Shown piece after piece: positions 44,034-52,372 of a DNA stretch of 64,000 bases. Within the stretch, counting starts at the first letter, position 1. Every line of letters begins with the position of its first letter. The position numbers were made by a program, and so were the translations under genes. This DNA comes from Polycladidibacter hongkongensis (lineage in GTDB: Bacteria; Pseudomonadota; Alphaproteobacteria; Rhizobiales; Stappiaceae). The stretch spans positions 177,953-241,952 of the forward strand of contig NZ_LLWC01000017.1 of NCBI RefSeq assembly GCF_001561995.1. The letters are read 5' to 3'. The notes under the pieces were generated by a model. It worked only from the letters and a program-made list of their open reading frames with translations, had not been told where the DNA came from and did no database searches.

Positions 44034-44493
44034 AATAGAATATTGGACTAAAGCGCGATCTGTAAGTTTGCGTAGTGTGTCTGTTTTAAACTTGCTTGGC
44101 TGGCTTGAGAGTTGGCGCTGCTGTTTAGAACCAGCGCCCACCCAGACCCGCGCCAAGATGTGCATCTTCCTTTGAGGTCACGGCGTCATTCCACAATTTT
44201 TCTTGGTTTGCCGGTGTGCTGGGCTGACGGGCGCTTTGGCACATAGCCGCGTTTAGCGCCTTCAATTCATCAATGGCGTCGATGACGAGAGGTTGCGCTT
44301 GATCTTGCGCTGTAGGCGCAGAAGACTGCTGCCTTGGCTTGGTTTGGCCCGGATTGCGCGACGTTAGTCGGACATGCATTTTGTACTGCTCCCCAAAACT
44401 CACATTTCTTAGGCAACCTTTCGCGGCTGCTGCGGCCCAATATGCTTTCTAGCTTTGTCGTGTGTGTGTACTATGACACATTAATAGAATATT
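44034..44493. repeat. 11-bp direct repeat flanking an orphan gene beside the tRNA-Glu pair
   Basis: AATAGAATATT occurs at 44034-44044 and 44483-44493, on either side of the small orphan gene. The spacing and neighbouring tRNA recall an integration remnant, but AT-rich 11-mers can recur by chance. No integrase is present. Confidence 0.3.
44125..44379 (-). CDS. small hypothetical protein
   Basis: 84 aa from the ATG at 44379, with GGGGAG 9 bases upstream. Hydrophilic, no membrane segment or signal; residues 1-35 are basic and Gln-rich (MHVRLTSRNPGQTKPRQQSS), the middle has VIDAIDELKALNAAM, and the end is GAGLGGRWF. No family recognised. Isolated gene between tRNA-Glu and glpR, on the opposite strand. 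The good ribosome site makes it a plausible real gene, but support is limited. Confidence 0.5.
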   Translation of the reverse strand: MHVRLTSRNPGQTKPRQQSSAPTAQDQAQPLVIDAIDELKALNAAMCQSARQPSTPANQEKLWNDAVTSKEDAHLGAGLGGRWF

Positions 44494-44701
44494 CCGTGCG
44501 GTTTGGTCTGCCCTACCAAAAAGCGTGGATTAATGTGTCCATATCCATCAAGACGCAACGTAAAGAAAGTAGCCTATTTATTTTACGGCCTATATTTATA
44601 ATGGCAACATATCAATACAACTTTCCTTTTGGGCCATGGTAGTATTACGTGCCTACATTCCGCTGCGCCAGATGGAATATGCTGACTTTACTGGGGGATA
44701 A
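44380..44701. other. AT-rich intergenic region upstream of the GlpR gene
   Basis: 322 bases. It holds a nested palindrome at 44475-44539 (listed separately) and AT-rich DNA towards the glpR start (TATATTTATAATGG near 44585-44600) that may carry its promoter. No gene seen. Confidence 0.5.
44475..44539. repeat. nested inverted repeat, 65 bases
   Basis: GACACATTAAT (44475-44485) is the exact complement of ATTAATGTGTC (44529-44539). Inside lies a second stem, TTTGGT (44502-44507) and ACCAAA (44515-44520), around a 7-base loop. It sits ~160 bases upstream of glpR. It could be a small structured RNA, a regulator site or a degenerate mini-element. Confidence 0.6.
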
Positions 44702-45487
44702 ATGCTGGTAGCGCGCCACAGCTCGATATTGGAAATTGCTCGCGCAAGCGGGCGAGTTGAGGTTGATGATCTCGCCGCACGATTTGAAGTTAGTCCGCAG
44801 ACAATTCGCAAAGATTTGAATGAGTTGTGTGAGCAAGGGTTGTTGACGCGTGTTCACGGCGGTGCGCTGTTGGCTTTTGGTGTGGAAAACCTTGGGTACC
44901 GGGCACGCCAAGCAATGGCTGGGGCCGCGAAACAAGAAATCGGTAAGGCTGCTGCGGCACTCATCCCGGATGGTGCGTCACTTTTTGTAAACATTGGCAC
45001 CACAACAGAAGCTGTGGCCCAATCGCTGAACCGCCATCGCGGCTTGATGGTTGTTACCAACAATTTAAATGTTGCTAGTGTGATGAGCCCGAACGGCGAG
45101 AATGAAGTGGTGATTAGTGGCGGGGTGGTGCGCCCAGCCGATAGCGGTATTGTCGGGGAAGCCGCTGTGGACTTTGTTAATCAGTTCAAGGTCGATTTTG
45201 CGATTGTGGGAGTTTCGGCACTTGATGAGGAGGGGTGGCTGCTCGATTTTGATTATCGTGAGGTCAAGGTTGCACAGGCAATTCTGCGCAATGCCCGTCA
45301 CGTGATTCTTGTAGCGGATCAGAGCAAGTTGGATCGTTCAGCGCCAGTGCGCATCGCCAACATGAGCAAGATTGATAGTTTCGTTACAGATCGCGTTGAA
45401 AGTGCGGATTTGCGATCGGTGCTAGAGGCAAACGACGTACGCCTTGTGGAAACGCAGCCTGATGGCACGGCTGAACAAGATGGCTAG
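44702..45487 (+). CDS. glpR: DeoR-family regulator, probable glycerol-3-phosphate repressor GlpR
   Basis: 261 aa. DeoR HTH at residues ~5-55 (HSSILEIARASGRVEVDDLAARFEVSPQTIRKDLNELCEQG), then the sugar-phosphate isomerase-like sensor domain: FVNIGTTTEAVAQSLN, VISGGVVRPADSGIVGEAA and VADQSKLDR. The E. coli GlpR repressor has the same architecture and binds glycerol-3-phosphate. The glpD-glpK genes are 15 kb away in this window and have candidate DeoR-type repeats upstream. The stop shares CTAG with the stop of the convergent coiled-coil gene. Confidence 0.85.
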   Translation: MLVARHSSILEIARASGRVEVDDLAARFEVSPQTIRKDLNELCEQGLLTRVHGGALLAFGVENLGYRARQAMAGAAKQEIGKAAAALIPDGASLFVNIGTTTEAVAQSLNRHRGLMVVTNNLNVASVMSPNGENEVVISGGVVRPADSGIVGEAAVDFVNQFKVDFAIVGVSALDEEGWLLDFDYREVKVAQAILRNARHVILVADQSKLDRSAPVRIANMSKIDSFVTDRVESADLRSVLEANDVRLVETQPDGTAEQDG

Positions 45488-46554
45488 GCAGATTTCGAGC
45501 GGCGTTGATGCTGCTCTTTGATCTTGTGAGCAAGGGAAGTTACATCTGCTTCGGTTTGTTCTGCGCTTTGCAGCATGGCCTTGTAGGCTTTTTGCAGTGA
45601 GGGGTTTTCTTCCATTGCTTTCGCTGTGATTTCTGCTGCGACGTCTTTTAGTTGTTCGCGCTCTACCTTATCGTTGCTCTGTGTTAAGAGGCGCTCTGTT
45701 TGGCTGATCGTCATTTGGGATTGTTTTTCGTTTCCTGAAGCGGCTTTGGGCTCTGCCTTTGAAGCGCCGAGCTGTTGCAGTGAGGCTTCTATGCCAGCGT
45801 AGTGCGCCGCCCCATGTTCATCGCTCTTGGGTATTATGGTTGTTTTTTTGTCGGCGGCGGTTTTTGCCTCCGCTTGCTTATTTTTCTGCTCAACTGACTC
45901 CGGTTTTCGCTGCAGTTCCTGTACCTGTTTTTTCAAAGATACAGCCAGTTTTGCCAGAGGATTGCTGCGTATTTCCTGCGTGGTCAGTGGGGGGGATGCT
46001 AGCGCAGTATTCTCTCTTACCGAGACTTGATTTGCATTCGGCGTGTCTAGCACTGGTTCGTGCTTCGTGTGTTCCCGCTCGGCTTCAGGCTCTACTGTGT
46101 TTGGTTTTTCCGGGGGCGAGACGTGTTGTTCTACCGGTTGTTGCAGAGTAGTTGGTATTGCTATTTCCGGAGTGGCTGCTCGCGACTTGTTGCCAAGGAT
46201 GGAGAGGCTCGTTTTCTTATCATTGCGCTGCGCAGCTTTTTCCAGACTGGCCGATTTTGCTGCAAGCTCTAGTTCGGTAATACGGGCCACAGCGCGGCCT
46301 AACTGGGCGCGCTCCAGTGCAAGTTCGTCTTTTGCGGAGTGCAGTTCTGCCTCTAGGCGGTTTTTTTCGATAGCGGCGCGGGCGCGCACGATATCTCGTG
46401 CCATTTGCGCCTTGGCATAGGTCAGCGGGTTGGCTGCTTCTACGGCCTTGCGAGTTAGCCGGACGGCTCTGGCCCAAATAAAGGGCAGGGCCGCCAGACT
46501 GCATAGGCAGGCAGTTAAAAAACCTAATCCGAAGTATAACGCGCTTTCTATCAC
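45484..46554 (-). CDS. membrane-anchored coiled-coil hypothetical protein
   Basis: 356 aa starting at GTG 46554 (MIESALYFGLGF). One N-terminal helix (~3-25) with the rest cytoplasmic. Residues ~28-105 are a strong coiled coil (ARAAIEKNRLEAELHSAKDELALERAQLGRAVARITELE). Residues 110-300 are low complexity, rich in Lys, Glu, Gln and Ala. The C-terminal ~55 residues are helical (LKDVAAEITAKAMEENPSLQ). Resembles a conserved rhizobial hypothetical family of the same layout; function unknown. It converges on glpR with a 4-base stop-codon overlap. Confidence 0.7.
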   Translation of the reverse strand: MIESALYFGLGFLTACLCSLAALPFIWARAVRLTRKAVEAANPLTYAKAQMARDIVRARAAIEKNRLEAELHSAKDELALERAQLGRAVARITELELAAKSASLEKAAQRNDKKTSLSILGNKSRAATPEIAIPTTLQQPVEQHVSPPEKPNTVEPEAEREHTKHEPVLDTPNANQVSVRENTALASPPLTTQEIRSNPLAKLAVSLKKQVQELQRKPESVEQKNKQAEAKTAADKKTTIIPKSDEHGAAHYAGIEASLQQLGASKAEPKAASGNEKQSQMTISQTERLLTQSNDKVEREQLKDVAAEITAKAMEENPSLQKAYKAMLQSAEQTEADVTSLAHKIKEQHQRRSKSA

Positions 46555-46667
46555 TATCTCAGCTCAATTTCGTCTTAAAGTCCCTCGGTAGCGGTGCAGC
46601 TTCGCGACTGCAAGCGGATTTGCACGCTACCATGGCAACTCTTAATAAACGACACTGCGCTGTTATA

Positions 46668-47255
46668 TCAGAATGGGTTCCACGTTGGCTCCCTAGTAAA
46701 TTTCAAATATCCCATATTGACACCAAGCCGTGCGCCCATTCCTGTTCGGACGGGGACCACCTGTACATTATTGTTGGCCAGCAGCTGCATGCCGAAGCCG
46801 CCTACAAGATATGCTGAGCCCTTAATGCCGACATAGCGACGGTACATGGCATCGATTGTTGGCAGGTTATACACCAGCATCATCACGCGGTTGCCATCGC
46901 CGCCAAAGTCCCACCCAAGTGAGGGGCCTTGCCAGAAGACAACATGGTTGCCAGCATTGCGGGTGTAGAGCATACCTTCACCGTATGTTGCCCCCGCTAC
47001 AAAAGCAGCAGAGCCTTCTTCGCCAAGTATGTAGCCGTTTGGTGCGCCATTTTTTGAAAACGCATTTTCAATGACTTGTGCAAGGCCGGAAGAAAGGCTG
47101 CCAAAAAACTGGTGCCCAGCCTGAACAATCTCGTTCTTATGATAGGTGGAGCCTGTGGTGCCTTGTGCCTGGGCGCTTTGAAATGCTGTGAGGCTACCAA
47201 TTGTAATTGCCAGAGCGGCGACGCTTTTCGCCACAAAACTCGCTAAATTCCGCAT
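46668..47255 (-). CDS. eipA: EipA family envelope integrity protein (DUF1134)
   Basis: 195 aa from ATG 47255, with GGAG 7 bases upstream. The signal peptide (1-30) ends near SAQAQ. The mature part is a DUF1134 domain: QFFGSLSSGLAQVIENAFSKNG, ILGEEGSAAFVAGATYGEG, GPSLGWDFGGDGNRVMMLVYNL, and GVNMGYLKFT at the C-terminus. In Brucella the protein is periplasmic, needed for cell-envelope integrity, and under CtrA control. A CtrA-type box lies in the shared upstream region here. Divergent from the YHS gene. Confidence 0.87.
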   Translation of the reverse strand: MRNLASFVAKSVAALAITIGSLTAFQSAQAQGTTGSTYHKNEIVQAGHQFFGSLSSGLAQVIENAFSKNGAPNGYILGEEGSAAFVAGATYGEGMLYTRNAGNHVVFWQGPSLGWDFGGDGNRVMMLVYNLPTIDAMYRRYVGIKGSAYLVGGFGMQLLANNNVQVVPVRTGMGARLGVNMGYLKFTREPTWNPF

Positions 47256-47325
47256 GGGTTTCTCCCTAGATGCTGCGGGACCTTAGGTATTTTGATCCAA
47301 TTTCTCTTAGTAATGCGCGGTATGT

Positions 47326-47341
47326 GTTAAGTCTTTGCTAA
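47326..47341 (-). promoter_or_regulatory. candidate CtrA box between eipA and the YHS gene
   Basis: On the minus strand the bases read TTAG-CAAAGAC-TTAAC, one mismatch from the CtrA consensus TTAA-N7-TTAAC. It is ~70 bases upstream of eipA and ~40 upstream of the YHS gene. Confidence 0.55.
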
Positions 47342-47381
47342 GGTTACCAAGCCCAGACTTACCTGAATATGGAATGAACCG

Positions 47382-47900
47382 GTGAAACTGCGAATGCCGC
47401 GATACTTGCGAGAAAATTTGACCAAAGCCGGGCGCCTGTGTCGGATGCTCACAGGTTTTGTGTTGTTTTGGTTTTTGGCGTGTTTGCACATTCAGCCAGT
47501 TCTTGCCGAAAGCGTTGGGGAGAGGGCATGGGCCTCGACGATCGGGGTGGCGCTGGGCGGTGTTGATCCTGTTGCCTATTTCACGAATAGGCAAGTATTA
47601 TCAGGTAGCCGGAAGCATCGGTTGATATGGCGCAACAAGACTTGGCTGTTTGTGAATGAGGGAAACAAGCGGGCTTTTCAAAAAGCGCCGCAAGCCTATG
47701 CGCCTGTTCTGGGGGGCTGTGATGTGTATCGCTTGGCTCAGGGAGTTTACACAAAAGGGTTACCTGCCATCTATGCGCTTTATAACGGGCGCCTTTTGCT
47801 TTTCCATGCAAGGGCCAACCGCTACCTGTTTTTGTCTGCTCCAGAGTATTTCTTAAAAGAGGCGCTGCGGCAGGAGGCAACAAACTGCGGGGAAGGATAG
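47382..47900 (+). CDS. YHS-domain exported protein
   Basis: 172 aa. A longish N-terminal signal or anchor (residues ~20-42, MLTGFVLFWFLACLHIQPVLA). The YHS domain follows: VGGVDPVAYFTNRQVLSGS, WRNKTWLFVNEGNKRAFQKAPQAYAPVLGGCDVYRLAQG (~54-120). YHS domains often bind metal, and this subgroup has the DPVAYF and APxxGG motifs. Role unknown. Probably periplasmic. Divergent from eipA and 87 bases before chpT. Confidence 0.8.
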   Translation: MKLRMPRYLRENLTKAGRLCRMLTGFVLFWFLACLHIQPVLAESVGERAWASTIGVALGGVDPVAYFTNRQVLSGSRKHRLIWRNKTWLFVNEGNKRAFQKAPQAYAPVLGGCDVYRLAQGVYTKGLPAIYALYNGRLLLFHARANRYLFLSAPEYFLKEALRQEATNCGEG

Positions 47901-47987
47901 AACCGCTATCTTGGTTTGTTGGGTGAGGTGTGTTCCTCTGGCCTAACTGATGCGAATCACTCCTTTTTAATGTGTTGGAGGCTTTCT

Positions 47988-48632
47988 ATGTCTGCTTATG
48001 CCGATTTATCTGCTCTAGATCTTGCCGCGCTTATTACAAGCCGTGTTTGCCATGACATCATCAGCCCTGTGGGCGCGATTACAAATGGTCTTGAGGTGCT
48101 GGATGAAGAGGGCAACGAAGACATGGCAGAGTTTGCAATGGATTTGATTCGCAAATCTGCAAGACAGGCTAGCAACAAGCTGCAGTTTGCGCGGTTAGCT
48201 TTCGGCGCGGCGGGTTCAGCTGGTTCTCAGATTGACCTAGGTGATGCACAGCAAGTTGCTCTTGGGCTGATGGAAAGCGAAAAAGCCACGCTTCACTGGG
48301 AGTTGCCACGACTGCTCATGGTGAAAAATCGCGTAAAGGTTGTATTGAATTTGGTCTTGATTGCCAACCAATGTGTGCCACGCGGTGGCGACATTCGGCT
48401 GAATCTGGAAGGCGACGCGGAAAACGGCGCGTTTGTTTTGCATGTGAGCGGACGCAACGCGCGTATTCCTCCTGTGATCGAGGCTGTTTTTGCCGGAGAG
48501 TTGCCCGAGCAGGTAGATGCCCACTCTATCCAGCCCATGTACACACGAATGCTGGCTGATGAAGATAAAATCCAGCTTGACGCAAGCTTCAGTGGGGATG
48601 ACGTGGTATTGCGGGCTAGGTATGTAAATTGA
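47988..48632 (+). CDS. chpT: histidine phosphotransferase ChpT
   Basis: 214 aa from ATG 47988, with GGAGG 7 bases upstream. The DHp-like segment SRVCHDIISPVGAITNGLEVL carries the phospho-accepting His22, and the degenerate ATPase-like domain (~80-214) lacks ATP-binding boxes, as in Caulobacter ChpT. It relays phosphate from CckA to CtrA and CpdR. Here it is 140 bases before cheA and 6 kb from ctrA. A GANTC site (47954-47958) lies 34 bases before its start. Confidence 0.92.
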   Translation: MSAYADLSALDLAALITSRVCHDIISPVGAITNGLEVLDEEGNEDMAEFAMDLIRKSARQASNKLQFARLAFGAAGSAGSQIDLGDAQQVALGLMESEKATLHWELPRLLMVKNRVKVVLNLVLIANQCVPRGGDIRLNLEGDAENGAFVLHVSGRNARIPPVIEAVFAGELPEQVDAHSIQPMYTRMLADEDKIQLDASFSGDDVVLRARYVN

Positions 48633-48772
48633 ATATTTTACCCCCTGAAAATTGGCTAATGCTTCAACCTGTGTTAACAATTGGGGGGAATGCTACCTGT
48701 ACTGCGTGTGGTTTTCGGGCCAAGATTTTTGCTTCTCGGGCGTGCACCTTTATAAATGAGTGAGTATATGCG

Positions 48773-51466
48773 ATGGACGAGCTACTTAGTGAGTTCCTGA
48801 CAGAGACCAACGAAAGTCTTGATGTCGTAGATGTGGAATTGGTGAAGTTTGAGCAAGAGCCAAACAACGCTACAATTCTGAACAATATTTTCCGCTTGGT
48901 GCACACCATTAAAGGGACCTGCGGGTTCCTTGGGTTGCCGCGACTGGAAGCTTTGGCCCACGCCTCCGAAACGCTTATGGGTAAGTTTCGTGATGGCGCC
49001 ACCGTCACGCCTGCTGCTGTAACGCTCGTGCTTAACTCGATTGATCGCATTAAGGAGATCCTGAGTGAGCTTGAAGCAGCCAATGGCACAGAACCTGCCG
49101 GTGAAGACCGTGACCTGATCGACCAACTAGAGGCCATGTCTGAGGGGGTTGAGTTTGCTCCAGCAGGCAGCGCGTGTGACACACTGCAGGCTTTGGAACG
49201 CCCGTTGCGTCCCGGCGAGGTATCGCTGGATGAGCTGGAGCGTGCTTTCCAAGAGGCGGAGGTGGAAGAAGTTGTTCCGCTGACTTTGGTGGAAGACACG
49301 CCAGCACCTGCTGAAACTGCCGCCCCTAGCTTTACAAAAGCAGAGGAAAAAGGCGAAGAGGTGCAGAACCCTTCAAATGCTGGAAGCGGTAAGAGCGTCT
49401 CCAACCAGTCTATTCGTGTTGCTGTTGATACGCTTGAAGACCTGATGACGATGGTTTCCGAGCTGGTGCTTACCCGTAACCAGCTGCTGGAGATCGCGCG
49501 TCGGCATGAAGACAGCGAGTTCAAGGTGCCGTTGCAGCGCCTTTCCAATGTGACTGCGGAACTGCAAGAAGGGGTGATGAAAACCCGCATGCAGCCAATT
49601 GGCAATGCATGGCAAAAACTACCGCGTATTGTTCGCGATCTGCAACAGGATCTGGACAAGCACATCGACTTGGTGATGCAAGGCGCGGACACCGAGTTGG
49701 ACCGTCAGGTGCTTGAGCTCATCAAGGACCCGCTTACCCACATGATCCGCAATTCGGCGGACCACGGGCTTGAAACCACGCAAGAGCGTATCGCTGCGGG
49801 TAAACCCGAAAAGGGAACGATTACCCTTTCTGCCTACCACGAAGGTGGGCATATCCTCATCGAAGTGGCTGATGACGGACAGGGCCTCAATCTGGAGCGG
49901 ATTAAAGGCAAGGCATTGAAAAACGGTTTGGCCACAGAGGCTGAACTGGAGAAGATGACCGAGCACCAGATACAAAAGTTTATCTTTGCTGCTGGCTTCT
50001 CAACTGCTGCCAATGTCACCAGTGTGTCAGGTCGTGGCGTTGGCATGGATGTGGTGCGAACCAATGTGGAGCAGATCGGCGGGACAATCGACCTGCGCTC
50101 TACTGCCGGCAAAGGCACAACCTTCATTATCAAAATTCCACTGACGCTAGCGATTGTTTCCTCTTTGATTGTCGAGGTGGCGGGTGATCGCTATGCAATC
50201 CCGCAGCTTTCGGTTATGGAACTCGTTCGCGTCCAGAGCAATTCCGAACATCGCATTGAGCGCATCAAAGATAGGCCAGTGCTTCGCTTGCGTAACAAGT
50301 TGCTGCCATTGGCGCATATGTCCGAGTTGCTTGGTTTTGGCGACAGTGATGCAGATTTGGATGCGGAGGCAGATAACGGCTTTATCGTTGTCATGCAGGT
50401 GGGCAGCCAGACATACGGTGTTGTTGTTGACGGTGTCTTCCATACGGAAGAAATTGTTGTGAAGCCGATGTCGATGATGTTGCGTAATCTAAACATGTTC
50501 TCTGGCAATACCATTTTGGGTGACGGTTCGGTTATCATGATTATTGATCCGAACGGTGTTGCTGCGGCTATGGCCGGTGCAGGCGGTGCCGATCTTGCTA
50601 ATCATGCCGATGATATAGCCGAAGAGGCGGCTGCCACTGTTTCGGAGTCTGATCGCTCAGTCTCGCTGCTGCTGTTCAAAGCGGGCTCGTCTGAGCCGAA
50701 AGCTGTCCCTCTGTCGCTAGTCACGCGACTTGAAGAATTTGATGTGGCAACCATCGAACGTTCAAATGGCCGTGATCTTGTTCAGTATCGCGGTGGTTTG
50801 ATGCCGCTCGTTTATGTAAATGAAGAAGCGGGTCACCGGGATGAAGGCTCGCAGCCGATGCTGGTGTTCTCGGATTCTGGTCGCTCGATGGGACTGGTCG
50901 TTGACGAGATTGTCGATATTGTTGATGATCGTTTGAATGTCGAGGTTGTTTCAGAGTGTCCAGGCGTGCTTGGCTCTGCAATCATCAAAGGTAAGGCAAC
51001 AGAGGTTCTAGATCTTGGCCACTACCTGCCATTGGCGTTTGATGACTGGTTTATGCGCAAGCAGATTGATGCGGTTGATACCAGCCGCAAAGTCCTATTC
51101 CTCGATGATAGCTCATTCTTCCGCAACATGCTGACACCGGTTCTGCGTGCTGCTGGCTACGACGTAACGGTTTGTGCGACTGCCTCTGAGGCCTTTGAAG
51201 TGATGTCCAGCGGCGAAGTGTTTGGTGCGGTCATTACCGATATCGAAATGCCTGATGTGAATGGCTACGACTTCTGCGAGACTATTCGCCGGGATTCGCG
51301 CCATCATGATGTGCCGGTAATAGCGCTCTCGGCTGTGGTGACACCAGCTTCGATTGAAAAGGGGCGTCAGGCTGGATTTGATGACTATGTCGCCAAGTTT
51401 GATCGTCCCGGTTTGATATCAGCACTGAAAGATGCGCTAACCGGAGAAATGGGTGTAGCAGCATGA
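48773..51466 (+). CDS. cheA: hybrid chemotaxis histidine kinase CheA with C-terminal receiver
   Basis: 897 aa, larger than E. coli CheA. P1/Hpt at 1-105, with phospho-His44 in RLVHTIKGTCGF. A Glu/Ala-rich linker runs to ~205. The P3 dimerisation domain (SIRVAVDTLEDLMTMVSELV) and P4 ATPase with N-box DPLTHMIRNSADHGLE, G1 DDGQGL and SGRGVGMDVV follow. P5 is CheW-like at ~455-605, with a second CheW-like domain at ~625-765 and a receiver at ~772-893 (VLFLDDSSFF, TDIEMPD with the acceptor Asp). cheW starts in an ATGA overlap. The arrangement is common in alphaproteobacterial chemotaxis clusters. Confidence 0.95.
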   Translation: MDELLSEFLTETNESLDVVDVELVKFEQEPNNATILNNIFRLVHTIKGTCGFLGLPRLEALAHASETLMGKFRDGATVTPAAVTLVLNSIDRIKEILSELEAANGTEPAGEDRDLIDQLEAMSEGVEFAPAGSACDTLQALERPLRPGEVSLDELERAFQEAEVEEVVPLTLVEDTPAPAETAAPSFTKAEEKGEEVQNPSNAGSGKSVSNQSIRVAVDTLEDLMTMVSELVLTRNQLLEIARRHEDSEFKVPLQRLSNVTAELQEGVMKTRMQPIGNAWQKLPRIVRDLQQDLDKHIDLVMQGADTELDRQVLELIKDPLTHMIRNSADHGLETTQERIAAGKPEKGTITLSAYHEGGHILIEVADDGQGLNLERIKGKALKNGLATEAELEKMTEHQIQKFIFAAGFSTAANVTSVSGRGVGMDVVRTNVEQIGGTIDLRSTAGKGTTFIIKIPLTLAIVSSLIVEVAGDRYAIPQLSVMELVRVQSNSEHRIERIKDRPVLRLRNKLLPLAHMSELLGFGDSDADLDAEADNGFIVVMQVGSQTYGVVVDGVFHTEEIVVKPMSMMLRNLNMFSGNTILGDGSVIMIIDPNGVAAAMAGAGGADLANHADDIAEEAAATVSESDRSVSLLLFKAGSSEPKAVPLSLVTRLEEFDVATIERSNGRDLVQYRGGLMPLVYVNEEAGHRDEGSQPMLVFSDSGRSMGLVVDEIVDIVDDRLNVEVVSECPGVLGSAIIKGKATEVLDLGHYLPLAFDDWFMRKQIDAVDTSRKVLFLDDSSFFRNMLTPVLRAAGYDVTVCATASEAFEVMSSGEVFGAVITDIEMPDVNGYDFCETIRRDSRHHDVPVIALSAVVTPASIEKGRQAGFDDYVAKFDRPGLISALKDALTGEMGVAA

Positions 51467-51957
51467 GTAACTCAAACTTTACAGCAGATGCGACTGAGCT
51501 CGTAAGCGCAGGATCTGAATACATTCAATATGTTACCGTTCGCATTGGCGGACAATTGTTTGGGCTGCCGATCTCGCAGGTGCATGATGTATTTGTACCA
51601 GAGAAGGTGACAAAGGTTCCGCTAGCACCAGTGGAAGTTGAGGGAGTTCTCAATCTTCGTGGTCGGATCGTTACTGCGATTAATATGCGTAAGAAGCTTG
51701 GCCTTGTTGATGAGGACAAGGTCGAGGATATGATGGCCGTTGGTATCGAGTACAAAGGCGAATCCTACGGGCTCGTAATTGACAGTGTTGGCGAGGTGCT
51801 TAACCTCTCCGCGCATGAGCACGAAGCCAATCCATCTAATCTTGACCCTCGTTGGGCAATGGTATCTGGTGGCATTCACCGTCTCTCCGGAGAGTTGATG
51901 GTAATATTGGATATCGACCGGCTGTTGACTTCACTCATCGAACCCAAAGCGGCATAA
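51463..51957 (+). CDS. cheW: chemotaxis coupling protein CheW
   Basis: 164 aa single CheW domain (~20-155): YVTVRIGGQLFGLPISQVHDV, VEGVLNLRGRIVTAINMRKKLGL and GESYGLVIDSVGEVL. It links receptors to CheA. The ATG overlaps the cheA stop by 4 bases, so the two are translationally coupled. Confidence 0.95.
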   Translation: MSNSNFTADATELVSAGSEYIQYVTVRIGGQLFGLPISQVHDVFVPEKVTKVPLAPVEVEGVLNLRGRIVTAINMRKKLGLVDEDKVEDMMAVGIEYKGESYGLVIDSVGEVLNLSAHEHEANPSNLDPRWAMVSGGIHRLSGELMVILDIDRLLTSLIEPKAA

Positions 51958-51981
51958 CAATAAAAAGCCATAGGTGATTAT

Positions 51982-52347
51982 ATGAAGCATTGTCTGGTGG
52001 TTGATGACTCCAGAGTCATTCGCAAGGTAGCCCGACGCATTCTTGAGGACCTCGGTTTCTCCATTGGAGAGGCCGAGGACGGATTGAAGGCGCTGGAAGC
52101 ATGCCGCGAGCGTATGCCAGATGCGGTGCTGCTCGATTGGAACATGCCTGTGATGGATGGCATGGAGTTCTTGCACGCGCTTCGGGAAGAGGCAGCTGAC
52201 AAGATGCCTACGGTGGTGTTCTGCACAACAGAAAATGATATGGCTCATATCACTCAAGCAATTCAAGCGGGTGCTGATGAGTATATTATGAAACCGTTTG
52301 ATAAAGAGATTGTAGAAGCAAAACTACAAGAAGTCGGCCTCATCTAG
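51982..52347 (+). CDS. cheY: chemotaxis response regulator CheY
   Basis: 121 aa stand-alone receiver. Acidic pocket VVDDS (Asp8-Asp9), phospho-acceptor Asp52 in LLDWNMPVMDG, Thr in FCTTEN (~79) and Lys in IMKPF (~103). It reports CheA state to the flagellar switch or acts as a phosphate sink, as more than one CheY is typical in this group. Confidence 0.93.
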   Translation: MKHCLVVDDSRVIRKVARRILEDLGFSIGEAEDGLKALEACRERMPDAVLLDWNMPVMDGMEFLHALREEAADKMPTVVFCTTENDMAHITQAIQAGADEYIMKPFDKEIVEAKLQEVGLI

Positions 52348-52372
52348 CGGCGTTTCAGGGTGGGCAGACATT

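Noticed and set aside
43947..44165. Minus-strand open frame of 72 codons ending in a GNRTPVSAVKGRR-like peptide
   Set aside because: It is antisense to the second tRNA-Glu; this peptide is a well-known artefact of tRNA antisense frames.
48664..49692. 342-codon minus-strand frame, Ser-rich
   Set aside because: Antisense to the Hpt and dimerisation parts of cheA; no recognisable domain.
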